Shown here one piece after another: positions 1 to 10,678 of a stretch of DNA of 64,000 nucleotides (its first letter is position 1; every line of letters begins with the position of its first letter). The DNA is from Evernia prunastri (Eukaryota; Ascomycota; Lecanoromycetes; Lecanorales; Parmeliaceae): the NCBI GenBank assembly GCA_003184365.1, contig NKYR01000041.1:240156-304155 (forward strand), read 5' to 3'. Under the pieces are notes generated by a model that saw only the letters and a list, made by a program, of their open reading frames with translations, was not told the DNA's origin and searched no databases. The translations under genes and the position numbers were made by a program.

Positions 1-1698
1 CAGGATGGGCCGTCATGGTTGATCATTGACTCCAATGAGACTCCTGGAGGACTCGCTTCTACAGACATCACACCGGAAGGCTTTGTAAGTCTATTCACCA
101 ACTAATTGAGCCCCGCTGTCCCTGAGACCCCATTCTGACAAGCTCTTAGCTCTATGATGTTGGCGGACATGTCATCTTCTCACACTACAAGTACTTCGAC
201 GACTGCATTGCCGAGGCATTGCCCAAAGAAGACGACTGGTACACACATCAACGGGTGTCCTACGTCCGCTGCAAGAACCAATGGGTCCCCTACCCATTCC
301 AAAACAACATCTCCATGTTGCCCAAGAAAGAGCAGGTGGATTGCATAGATGGCATGATCGATGCCGCAATGGAGGCAAGAGTATCCAACACGAAGCCAAA
401 GAACTTTGACGAATGGATCGTGCGGATGATGGGTGTGGGTATTGCCGATCTCTTCATGAGACCCTACAACTTCAAAGTCTGGGCAGTACCAACAACAAAG
501 GTGAGCAAAGGCAAACATACAGTACAAACAGTACAAACAATTGTCTGACCGGTTTTAGATGCAATGCCAATGGCTGGGTGAGCGTGTCGCTGCTCCGGAT
601 ATCAAGACTGTGACAAAGAATGTCATCATGCAGAAGACCGCTGGGAACTGGGGACCCAACGCCACCTTCCGTTTTCCAGCACACGGCGGGACAGGCGCCA
701 TCTGGATCGCCGTTGCCGACACTATACCGAAAGAGAAGACCATGTTTGGCCCGCACGGCACAGTCAAGAAAGTTGACGCAGATGCTAAAGTGGTCACCCT
801 TGAAGATGGTAAAACAATCAGCTATGAAAAGCTTATCAGTACAATGGCCGTTGACGCTCTCGTTGAGAAGATGGGCGACAAATCCCTTACATCCCTCTCC
901 AAAGACCTCTTCTATTCGTCCACCCACGTTATCGGTGTCGGCATCCGGGGCGAACGTCCTGAACGCATTGGCGACAAATGCTGGCTATATTTCCCAGAAC
1001 CAGATAGCCCGTTCTACCGAGCCACCATCTTCTCCAACTACTCTCCCAACAACCAGCCCGCCTCCTTGAAGAAGCTTCCTACCCTTCAGCTTGCATCCGG
1101 CGAAAAGCCCTCGAATTCTTCCCCACAAGAAGGCCCGTATTGGTCTATCATGCTCGAAGTCTCCGAGTCGTCCCTGAAGCCCGTCGACAACGCCAACATG
1201 CTCCGCGACTGCATCCAAGGCCTTCTCAACACGGAAATGATCAAGCCCAACGACGAAATCGTCAGCACATACCACCGCCGCTTCGACCACGGCTACCCAA
1301 CCCCAACCCTCGAGCGCGAAGGCGTCCTCAAGCAACTCCTCCCCAAGCTCCAAGAAAAGGACATATACTCCCGCGGCCGCTTCGGCAGCTGGAGATACGA
1401 GGTCGGCAACCAGGATCACAGCTTCATGCTGGGCGTCGAAGCCGCCGACCACATCGTCAACGGCGCCGCGGAACTAACGCTCAACTACCCGGACTTCGTC
1501 AACGGGAGGGTCAACCACGAGAGACGTCTCGTCGACGGCGCGCAGTTCTTCAAGTCGAAGAAAGGCATCCGCGACGAAGCCAAGCCCCTCAAGCCGAACG
1601 GTACGGAAGCAAACGGTACGGAGACGAACGGCGACGCCAAGGCCCCGGCCGGACACGCGAGGAAGGCGAGCAAGAGGGTCTCGGTCAGCGGGAGCTAA
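1..1698 (+). CDS. ugmA: UDP-galactopyranose mutase, 5' end outside the window
   Basis: This flavoenzyme interconverts UDP-galactopyranose and UDP-galactofuranose, the precursor of galactofuranose in fungal wall galactomannan and glycoproteins. Three exons are visible: 1-84, 150-500 and 559-1698. They join in frame across two short GT-AG introns. Family-like segments are GGLAS in exon 1, GGHVIFSH at the start of exon 2, and MRPYNFKVWA shortly before the second intron. FRFPAHGGTGAIW follows, then the arginine-bearing YHRRFDHGYPTPT and GRFGSWRYEVGNQDHS near the C-terminus. These fit the FAD and UDP-sugar pockets of eukaryotic UGM. The N-terminal FAD-binding Rossmann stretch lies upstream of base 1. 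The last 40 or so residues are a low-complexity Asn/Gly/Thr/Lys tail, probably disordered. GC at third positions rises towards the 3' end. The family call is firm; the start cannot be seen. Confidence 0.95.
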
Positions 1699-2415
1699 AA
1701 GAAGAACCGTGAGTCGAGCCATGGCCGGTTCGTTGACCTGTCGAAGATACATGGACGAGGGGCGTTGCTTGTACAGGAGGAAAAACGATCATCACGAGAT
1801 CTCAGGCGCGTGGCATTTGCACAGACAGGCTGCTGCTGCGGGGGAGGCAGGACACGTGCATTGATTGAGGCTTTTTCTTTCGAGCTCTAGATAGATGATT
1901 GATCCATTCATATAGATAATCCCAGCTTGCACAAATGATGATAGTATAGAAATGGGGCACGCTGTGCTCTCTTGCCTACATACAGCAGTGCCTTTGCACA
2001 TACTACAGTGCCTCTTTCTTTCTTTTCTTTCTCTTTTCTTTTTTATTTCTATCCATTGAAACTAGGCAAACTCAAGCCAGGAGTCACCAAAAGCATCCAA
2101 GACCAGATTGGGAATTAATGCATGCAATCCATTCAATACTGGAGGTTGTGCTTCCCTGCTATCCCCTACACCCTACACCCTACTGTTCCGCAGTCTGGCT
2201 GCTCCAAAGAAAGACGCCATGAACGTCAAAACCCCCACTACAAAAACAAGTGCCTCGCCACGCCGATTCCTCCCAAACGGGGACACCCCCCAAAGTCTGC
2301 TTGCTTGCTCCGAAAAATATACTTTCAAAAACACCCACGGCCCAAACGCGAAAAGACAAAACCCCAACGTCTACCCAACAGAGCCCGAACGAATGAGGGC
2401 CTCCACTTTCCCCCT
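1699..2415. other. Convergent intergenic region
   Basis: This gap lies between two genes whose 3' ends face each other. It holds a pyrimidine-rich run around 2010-2050 (CTTT-type), probably 3' UTR. The open frames seen here have no family likeness, and I see no RNA gene. Confidence 0.6.
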
Positions 2416-4509
2416 TTACCCATGCCTCTCCATCTCCTCCCTCCCCATCCTCAAACCCAACGCCATCTGTCTCCGCAACAGCCTCTCCTCCGCGTCCACG
2501 GCACCCACGTTCTCCTGCTCGTGGTTCCTCGTCCGGGCCGACGGCCTCCTCGTCGGCGTCCCGAACGCCTGCCACTGGGCCAGCCTCCCCGCTCTCGCGC
2601 TCGGGCCCTGCGGACGCGCGGGTGCAGTGTTGAAAGGGTTGTGCGTGGCGAAGCGCGGCCGGCGGTTGTTGCGCGAGAGCTCGGCGGGCGTTTGGGGCTG
2701 GGCGGTTGGGGAGACGGCGTCGTTGTAGACGGGTATGTGCGCGTGGTGTGTGTGGGGGACGGGAGAGATGGAGGCGGACGGTGGGCGGGAGGGAGGGGTG
2801 TGGGGGGAGAGGGAAGAGGAGGGCAGGACGGAGTTCAAGGAGAGGTTTCGGGGAGTCGCGGAGAAGGGCGGCGGGAGGGGGAGCTGGGGGGAGGCGTGCC
2901 GGCGGGCGCTGCGGGGGACGAACGTTTCTGCGAAGGGACTGAGGTTGCGGCGGGACGGGTTGGAATGGGTGGTACCCATCGGGCTATGGGAGGCAACGCG
3001 AATGTGGTGGGAACCCATGCTGCTGAGAGACCGGTTGCTGTGGATCTCGGCGGAATCCTGATAGGGTTCATGGGGCGAAGACCACTCGTAATCCATTTGA
3101 TATTGACCAAGTGATCCACTATTGATGTCGTGTTCATGGTTAGGGCTGCCAGCTGCTGACGCACCGACAGGATCGTAGCTCCAAGATGGGACGCTGGATG
3201 GGGGGGTGGGTACCATGCTATGGGTTGAGGGATACGAAACGGTGAGTGACGGTAGGTCTGCGTTGGCGACGTGAGATATCGATGGACCGTCCAACTGAGG
3301 CAAAGCAGACATCTCCAAATCCTCTGATGACATAAAAGGGTAGCTCTCGCTACGAGCCTTGTACCTTTTACGGCGTCTCGGAGGAAGTGCCAGAAGGTCT
3401 TCGGAAACGGGCGTCTCGGAAAAGCCTGGTACCGTATCTGGCGCCTTGTGTGGAGAGCTTGACATTGCAGCTTGCGAGATGTATAGAGAAGACCTCGGAA
3501 GACCGCTTGCATGACGTGGAATGTCCTCAGAATGTTGTGACACCGGCATTGTTGGAGATATAGATTGCTTGGCGGCGTCACTGGATAAGTGCGTGAAACC
3601 GTTGCCCTCTGCGTCAATTCGACCGTTGACACATGCCTCGAGGTTGGAGGATATCGTACGCCTATCCCGACGGCTACCATAGAGCCCATCACGAAGATCT
3701 CCTCCGGCGCTGCCGTTGGATGAATCCGACCTGCTTCTTTCATGGCTCGAACGAGACTTGTAGCGGCCATCAATGTCTCTGTTGGCAGCATTGTGGTGAT
3801 CATTGGTTTCTGGGCTTCCATCAAAGTCTGGAGTGACCTTCCGACGGAAGAAATTGAAATTGTTGAACGAGAGTCGACGCTTCTCTGACGCGGTTTTCAT
3901 ATTCTTATCCGGGGGCAAATTTTGTTCATTATCCGTCATGTTTGCATCAACACTTGGCTCAACTCTTGTTGAATCAAGGGAACCAGAGGATGACGGAACT
4001 GGCCGTTGAGAACAGACGTCCGTCTCGGTGTCACCGCAAGGCGATGGCAAGTCGTCACTGTGATGGGCTCCGATGTCATCACCATCTTGCCACTGGGTAT
4101 GATCATCTTCGATTGAAGCTCGCGAAGAATGACTGTTCTCAAGAAAATCATCGGAGGGCTCTATCACTGTCGCGTTGCCCAAAGAGGTCGTCTGCGTCCT
4201 TGTGGGAGTTCCAGCGTCCGCTAGGACCCTATCCCAGAAGGATCTCGAGTCATGAGGGACTGGTTCGGACGATATGGCTGAGCTCTCGTGCTTGTCGATG
4301 GCCTCCGCTGTTCTAATTGCTAGCGGCTGAGTCAAAAAAGATGGTGAATTCTGAGCGCGGATATGTTTTTTCTTGGGACTTCTTGTCTTGTTAGTCACAT
4401 TCGTCGGTGGCCCTGCGGCACGCAAGGCTTGTCGTTCTTTGTGACGATCTGTATGCCAGGTCAGGTCTCTGGCATCCAACCTTAGCCGTGTTGGATTCAG
4501 ACGCAGCAT
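2416..4509 (-). CDS. Long Ser/Pro-rich protein with a CDC26-like N-terminus
   Basis: A single uninterrupted frame encodes 697 residues, rich in Ser, Pro, Arg and Asn, and predicted largely disordered. The first 15 residues, MLRLNPTRLRLDARD, follow the pattern MLRxxPTRLxLxxxD of CDC26, the small APC/C subunit that stabilises the TPR subunit Cdc16/APC6. CDC26 proteins are usually under 150 residues, so the remaining 680 or so would be an extension. The rest has basic patches (KRRLSFNNFNFFRRK, PPRRRKRYK) and possible phosphorylation sites. The C-terminus is helical and charged (AEERLLRRQMALGLRMGREE). I recognise no other domain. The CDC26 link is inference from a short motif and could be chance. 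The gene is divergent from the PDK1-type kinase gene, with 862 bases between them. Confidence 0.75.
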   Translation of the reverse strand: MLRLNPTRLRLDARDLTWHTDRHKERQALRAAGPPTNVTNKTRSPKKKHIRAQNSPSFLTQPLAIRTAEAIDKHESSAISSEPVPHDSRSFWDRVLADAGTPTRTQTTSLGNATVIEPSDDFLENSHSSRASIEDDHTQWQDGDDIGAHHSDDLPSPCGDTETDVCSQRPVPSSSGSLDSTRVEPSVDANMTDNEQNLPPDKNMKTASEKRRLSFNNFNFFRRKVTPDFDGSPETNDHHNAANRDIDGRYKSRSSHERSRSDSSNGSAGGDLRDGLYGSRRDRRTISSNLEACVNGRIDAEGNGFTHLSSDAAKQSISPTMPVSQHSEDIPRHASGLPRSSLYISQAAMSSSPHKAPDTVPGFSETPVSEDLLALPPRRRKRYKARSESYPFMSSEDLEMSALPQLDGPSISHVANADLPSLTVSYPSTHSMVPTPPSSVPSWSYDPVGASAAGSPNHEHDINSGSLGQYQMDYEWSSPHEPYQDSAEIHSNRSLSSMGSHHIRVASHSPMGTTHSNPSRRNLSPFAETFVPRSARRHASPQLPLPPPFSATPRNLSLNSVLPSSSLSPHTPPSRPPSASISPVPHTHHAHIPVYNDAVSPTAQPQTPAELSRNNRRPRFATHNPFNTAPARPQGPSARAGRLAQWQAFGTPTRRPSARTRNHEQENVGAVDAEERLLRRQMALGLRMGREEMERHG

Positions 4510-5371
4510 TTTGACGACTTGAAGAGATGAATGACAGGAGAAGAGAGATAGAGACGTGAGCGGAGAATGCCTGAGGACTCAAGACCATAGATATTGCAAC
4601 TGCCATTGACGAAATTACGCTTGCTGTGAAGCAGGAGCTACCTACTTCAGGCAATATCTCGGGAGAAGAAAACGAGTGCCATTGTGCAAATGGTGTTCAA
4701 GATGCGAGAGCACGGACATGCAGCCATGACAGTACAGTAGCAGAGAATTCGAAAATATGAAGCCGAAGTGTTGCAGGAATAGTTGTGAGGGAACATTGAA
4801 AGATGAAATGTCCCCCAATAGACCATAGCTTAGGCATACACACACTAAGCTAGGTCCAGAGTATGTTCGGTTGCATGAAGGATGAAAGATGCAGCAGTAC
4901 TTTTTTGGGCGACAGTGGTATGTACTGCAATGCTAAAGAATCATTAGTACCAGTAGGTAGAGTAATTAGGAGAGAGGACAAGAATGAGAGCGGAGTGTGT
5001 ACCGCTACCGCCAAGGCTGAATTACGAAGCCAAGAGATGGCATGCCACGTAAGTTCATGTATCTCCATGCCTGCCTTTAATTTCCATTTGCCATTGTACC
5101 TCGTTTGAGAGATGAATCCTGTTTTGCAGTCATGTTGAAGATGTTCAAATTCATCAACTCTAGGGATAGATCCCTACGATGACCGCCGCCGCAAGACCGA
5201 TCAAAATAGGCAAGCTTTTGGTGTAAATACCAAAGCTTCACAATTCCCCAGTAATACGAGTACCTGCAACGCTTTGTCCTTATACAGACATCCAGACGCT
5301 GGATCTCCATAGCTCAGGAGCTTTACTAAGGGCGGAACCGTTGTTGCTCGCGCCGTGCAGAATCAACCATC
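4510..5371. promoter_or_regulatory. Divergent promoter region of the disordered-protein and kinase genes
   Basis: The region between two start codons facing away from each other must hold both promoters. I see no clear TATA box. Short frames here lack family likeness. The kinase ATG at 5372 is preceded by CAACCATC, a good fungal start context. Confidence 0.5.
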
Positions 5372-8103
5372 ATGGACGGCGATCTGAGCCTTGCTCAGTC
5401 TCTTGGAGGTCTGCGGATTGCTAATCCTGACGACGCATCACCCTCTCCTTCCCCACAAGACTTAGGTCGGCTTTCTTCGATATCACCACTGTCTGCGGCT
5501 CACCCTCCTGGGGAACACGCAGGAGTTGAAAGCAGCCCCCTCTCCGCGCCATCCCTGCCGAACAATGATTTCCGGTCAACGTCTCCGTTGGGCTTCAATC
5601 CGAAGGCTTTCTCTACAGACACAATATCCGCTGAACCACAGCCTAGTCAAATTGAGCAGCTTTCTACCTCTAAAGCCAGAGATTCATCGAATTACACCCA
5701 GCGGCAAGCCAATCGCCAATCCCTGTCCCTCACATACCAAGATCAACAGCAAGCCCAGTTTTCCCAGTACCCTAATATAGTGCCCGTGAGTCAACGAAAC
5801 CCAGCCTCAGTTCCGGGTCCAGTATCGTCTCCGTATACTCAACCACCTCCGGTACCAAATGGAGACCAGCTATCAAGAGATGGCTCGTATCGGCAGCGCG
5901 ACGAAATCGCGCGTTCCTCAATCCCGGGAATGCCGCAAAGGAGCAGCTCAAGAGCTGCAAGAGCTGCCTTAGCGGTTATGCAGGCTGGGGTGCCAATAAG
6001 GGAGCAGAGCCATAGAGATCGATCATACAGACAAAGTCAGCTGTACAACGGCAACGGAGGGTTGCCACCAAGAAAAAGCTCAAGGGGCATGGGAGGTGGG
6101 CAATTAGGCAACCCCGCGATACCTGCACAGCCCCCAGTTGCGGGGTCACCCTACGGGATCGAAGGAGGGCCTGTCAAAAGCAGCGAGGAATGGCAAGAAA
6201 AGGGAGCGGCGGTGGGAATACGCCAAGAAATAGATGCCAACGGCAGGCCTGTCATACGACACGTGAAGAAAGGAGTCAAAGATTTCGCATTTGGGCGGAC
6301 CCTGGGCGAAGGCTCCTACAGTACTGTCATGGCGGCCACAGACAGGCAGACAGGTAAAGAGTATGCCATCAAGGTGCTCAACAAGCGGCATATTATCAAG
6401 GAGAAGAAGGTGAAATATGTGAATATCGAGAAGGACACCCTCAACCGTTTGACCGATCATCCTGGAGTTGTGCGGCTCTATTATACATTTCAAGATGAAG
6501 AATCGTTATACTTTGTGCTGGATCTTGCAAGTAGTGGGGAGCTTTTGGGTGTCTTGAAGCGGATGACGACCTTTGACGAGGAGTGCACAAGGTTTTACGG
6601 CGCTGAGATACTTGACACTATTGATTATATGCATGCCCGCGGAGTTATTCACCGCGACTTGAAACCTGAGAATGTCTTGTTGGACGACCAAATGCACGTC
6701 AAGATTACCGACTTCGGTACGGCTAAGATCCTGGAAGTCCCCAAACGTCCGCCGAAGGAAGCAAATGGGGACATAGGGGCAGGGAACCCTTTGGACGGAT
6801 CTGAGGACAACAAAGCAAACTCGTTTGTCGGAACCGCGGAATATGTAAGCCCCGAACTGCTCACAGACAAGAAGGCTTGCAAGTCTAGCGATCTGTGGGC
6901 GTTTGGCTGCATTATATATCAACTTCTAGCCGGTCGACCACCTTTCAAAGCTGGTAACGAATATCTGACCTTTCAAAAGATTGTTGCCCTGGAGTACCAG
7001 TTTCCTACAGGCTTTCCGGAGGTAGCCAAAGATCTTGTCGAACGATTGCTAGTCCTGGACCCTGCGAGCCGCCTATCTATCGAGCACATCAAGAACCATG
7101 AGTTCTTCGATGGTGTGAACTGGGGTCGCGGATTGTGGAGGCAAAAGGCACCAAGACTCAAAAGCTTTGTCCCAGCGGCAGCAGAATCAAGAAAGCTCGA
7201 CGGTCAAGGTAGTAATAACGAGAACATCAACAATTATCCGCCGAATATTGCACCCTCGCACAGCACCTCAACAACCCGGTTTGAAGGAGCCAACAGTAGT
7301 GTGCCAAGACCTAGTCCAAGAGTCATCACGGAGCTTCCGCCACCAAGCCAGCTTGACATCGAATGGTCGCCTGTTTTGACGAAGAACAACGAGCGAATCT
7401 TGAAGCTTGGTAACCTTCTCGTCAACACTACCCCGCCTCCACACAGCCCAACGAACAAAAGTGCTGGTCAAGATGGCGATATAGATTCACCCAAGAAGTT
7501 CTCGAGGTTCTTTGGCAGCAATACATCGAAGAAACGGCAAAGACTGGTAATGATAACATCAAGCGCTCGAATCATCATAGTCGCTGCTGGTGGGGAAGAC
7601 AAGAAGTCGAAAATCGAGATACCGCTGCTTGTTTCTGGCTGCTCTTGGAGAAAGCTACAGGATCCAAAGGGCTTGACGCACTGGTGCGTCGATACAGTGA
7701 GTACCTTCCGACTGCCACTGCATACAGTTTGATTCGCTAATCATAGGAACAGCATGACAAGCACTTCAGCTTTGAGGATCCTAAAGCTGCATCATCCGAT
7801 GGGTCTGCGACTTCGGCGTCTGCCCAAGAATGGCTTGACAGCATCGAGACTGCGCGAGAGATTGCATTCTCCCAGAACTTGTCGAACTCCTACACCGGTG
7901 ACGATGTCCTCAAAGATCTTCAAGCCGGCTCACATACAACCTCGCGTGGACTCGACCTAGATTCTCCGGGATCACTGGAGAACGGACTTGGTCGTCACAC
8001 CCTCCAAAAAAATCATTCTAGCAACGAAGACTCTTTCCACGGGATCGGACGGAAACGTTTCAGCAAGAGGCAGTCAAAGAGTGGATTAGCTGCCGTGTTC
8101 TAG
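5372..8103 (+). CDS. PDK1: PDK1/Pkh-type AGC-kinase kinase with PH domain
   Basis: This Ser/Thr kinase should phosphorylate the activation loop of AGC kinases (Ypk, Sch9, PKC classes), in the sphingolipid/TORC2 and wall-integrity pathways. Exons are 5372-7696 and 7747-8103, joined across a 50-nt intron. The protein is 893 residues. Residues 1-290 are Ser/Pro/Gln-rich and disordered. The kinase domain spans about 300-600: GEGSYSTV loop, VAIK-type lysine K334, HRDLKPEN with catalytic D429, and DFG at 447-449. The activation loop reads ANSFVGTAEYVSPE, with S484 matching the autophosphorylated serine of PDK1. There is a loop of about 25 residues before it. A C-terminal PH-like domain (about 715-810) is split by the intron: KKRQRLVMIT through HFSFEDP to WLDSIETARE. 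The last 80 residues are polar. Family membership is clear; which yeast paralogue (Pkh1, 2 or 3) is not decidable. Confidence 0.95.
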
Positions 8104-8804
8104 TATCTGTTACCATGCCACAACTGGATCCTTGCGTCTACCGGAAAAGCAATCACCACCCTTTAAGCTACCGTCTCTAGGCCTCCACAACCACCTTTTT
8201 CTTACTGTTCATCAGCATTGATTCTCACTTTTACCAGCCACGCTGGTGATTAACGACACGATTACGCAGCGTGTGCTTTGCATCGTGGAGTTAGGAAAGA
8301 TAAGCGCATTGGTGCCCAGGGCATTCATCAGTGTTTTCTGAGTTATCATAGACCATGTCGTCTACACATTGATCTGTATTCATTTGTGGGAGAAAAGTAT
8401 GCAAGACAGTCCAGCACAATTCATATCTGGACTCTACACGCTCTACTGTACTGATGCTCACTACATGAGTAGTGTTATCCCGACCACATGGTTGAAAGGT
8501 CCATATGCTTGCACCTTGAATTGTTCCGGTGATTGACGAACACTCAGTACTTTACTTCTTGAAAGTAGCAGAATTAAGCGGTTCCCGCGCTCATCCGCCC
8601 TAAAGTAATCTTAGCTTGAGAGTCTGCTCGGACTTTGTCCCTGCATGTGTCTACGTCATGGTTCGATTTCCGACCTCTTACGGAATACCTACAGTTGTCA
8701 ATTCATTTGTCTCATTTTCAAAGCTCAATACGTGAGCACAGTCCTGGTCTTCAGCCGTCCCATCCACTCATCTCATACATTCCATTGAATTTCTCAATTT
8801 GACC
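8104..8804. other. Intergenic region, kinase 3' side and lactonase promoter
   Basis: About 700 bases without a supported gene. I see no TATA box, RNA gene or repeat. The sequence GGTTCGATTTCC near 8660 resembles a tRNA B box, but no stem can be drawn around it. Confidence 0.5.
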
Positions 8805-9986
8805 ATGGCCAGCGCCCTCAAGCCTCCCCCTTCGTTGGACATTCCCGACTCTACATGCATTGTCAATGTACATATAATCAACAGTACCTCGCGCATCAAG
8901 GGCATTCCATACTCCTTATTCACGACGCCTTCCTACAAAGGCCTCGAGTACCTGGACTGCCCAGCTTTCTCGTTTCTCATTGAACATACAGCCTCTGGGC
9001 GCAAAATTCTCTTCGATCTTGGGGTACGGAAGGATTGGGAGAATCTGCCAGCGGTAATTGTAAAGCGTATCAAAGATGGGGGTTGGAATGTCACGATCGA
9101 GAAAGGAGTTGCAGACATATTGCAAGAAGGCGGGGTAGCCCCAAAGGATATTGAAGCCATTATATGGAGGTAGGAAGCTCCGGTGGCGCGGCCCCATCCC
9201 AGAACATCTGGAAGTTAATTCGGAAAAAGTCACCACCACTGGGATCACACTGGTGACCCTTCAACCTTCCCCACTTCCACGGGCCTCATCGTCGGCCCCG
9301 GCTTCAAAGACTCATTCGTGCCCGGCTTTCCTGAAAACCCAGAGGCACCAATTTCACAAAGCGCTTACGAGGGTCGAAACCTCCGGGAGATATCCTTCGC
9401 AGAGTCGAAGCTGGTCCTGGGTCGGTACAACGCCGTTGACTTCTTCGGCGACGGCAGCTTCTACCTTCTTGACGCTCCCGGACATGCGATCGGACACATA
9501 TGCGGGTTAGCACGCACCACCGCCTCCCCCGAAGCGACCTTCATCTTCCTTGGCGGCGACTGTGCACATCATGGGGGCGAGTTCCGCCCGACACAGTACC
9601 TACCTCTCCCGGAATCTCTCTCACCATCTCCGGTGCCGAGAACACATCCGGGTATCTGCCCAGGTGCTCTTTTTGCAGACGTTCATCGCCTGCATCCCTC
9701 GCCGTCTTCCTCTACTGAGCCATTCCTATTGCTGAGTGAGACTGCAGCGCATGACATCGGAGCCGCAAGAGACAGTATTGAGAAAATGGAGGGATTCGAC
9801 GCGCACGACAATGTACTGACTATCATTGCACATGACGATACGATGGTCAATGTTGTGGGGGTGTTTCCGAATACGTTGGCGAACGATTGGAAGAGCAAAG
9901 GATGGAGGGAAAAGGGTCTTTGGAGATTCTTGGGGGATTTTGGAGTAGCGGTGGAGGCGGAGGAGGCGGATGGGAAGCAACGATGA
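8805..9986 (+). CDS. Metallo-beta-lactamase-fold hydrolase, N-acyl homoserine lactonase-like
   Basis: This is a two-zinc hydrolase of the AttM/AiiA-like branch, which opens lactone rings; its fungal substrate is unknown. Exons are 8805-9169 and 9230-9986, with a 60-nt intron whose removal restores the zinc motif. The protein is 373 residues. The motif HHHWDH at 123-128 fits HxHxDH. Other zinc-ligand regions are DAPGHAIGH, GGDCAHHGG (bridging Asp) and a late IIAHDD (last His). The N-terminus has the family's IVNVHIINSTSRIKGIP and a FLIEHTASGRKILFDLG strand. No signal peptide is visible, so it is probably cytosolic. A PDR-type transporter gene follows on the same strand; a joint detoxification role is conceivable but unproven. 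Confidence 0.9.
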
Positions 9987-10678
9987 ACAAGCTGACTGCA
10001 CCAGGTCTTAGTAGCGAGTAAGAGAATTTAGCAAAAGTCGTGCCTAAAGGGACTTTGAATCTTTCCAAAATCTGACACTACGAGGTTCATTTTCCCTTTT
10101 TCTTTTCCTGACTCTTCTTCAGCGGAAAGCAATCCCTATTTATATGACATTACAAACATTGTTTTCCTTCTACCTGCGCATATCTTTGTGGATACCCGAC
10201 CAGAACCGATCGGCTTTCTCAACATCTCCAAGTACTTATGGTAAGGAGAAGTTGTTGACAATTGTGACTTTTGTATTCGGCCGTGTTGAGATCCTACTCG
10301 TAACTCTCTTACGTGATACACGCGCAAGAGCACTTGGCGGGTAAAGGGAGCTCATGACTCGTATTTTTGATAGGGCTGGGCGATAGCGGTGGGTGATTGT
10401 GAGTCATGGTCCGGATATGACGGGCGGATCTAAGTCTACCCTTGCCGATATCGCCGTCATTCGAAATTCTATTGCGCCAGAGATTGGATACTTTATTCAT
10501 GACTCAAAGATCAGACTAAAGATTTGGATTTCAAATCATTAAGGGAGGACACTACCTAAGGAAGTCAGCGCTCCCTTATTCACCCCAATGTTTCTACTAG
10601 ATTCCCCCCCGGTTGCCCATAAATTGTTCTTCCATCCTCCTACTTTCTTCCATCAATTGACCCTGAAATATTAACAAT
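9987..10678. promoter_or_regulatory. Upstream region of the ABC transporter gene
   Basis: About 690 bases between same-strand genes. The start ATG at 10679 follows AACAAT. No clear TATA box or drug-response element was identified by eye. I see no gene here. Confidence 0.45.

Noticed and set aside
2122..3114. 330-residue + strand ORF opposite the disordered protein
   Set aside because: Arg/Gly-rich shadow frame. The minus-strand frame is over twice as long and has more natural composition, though neither is strongly conserved to my eye.
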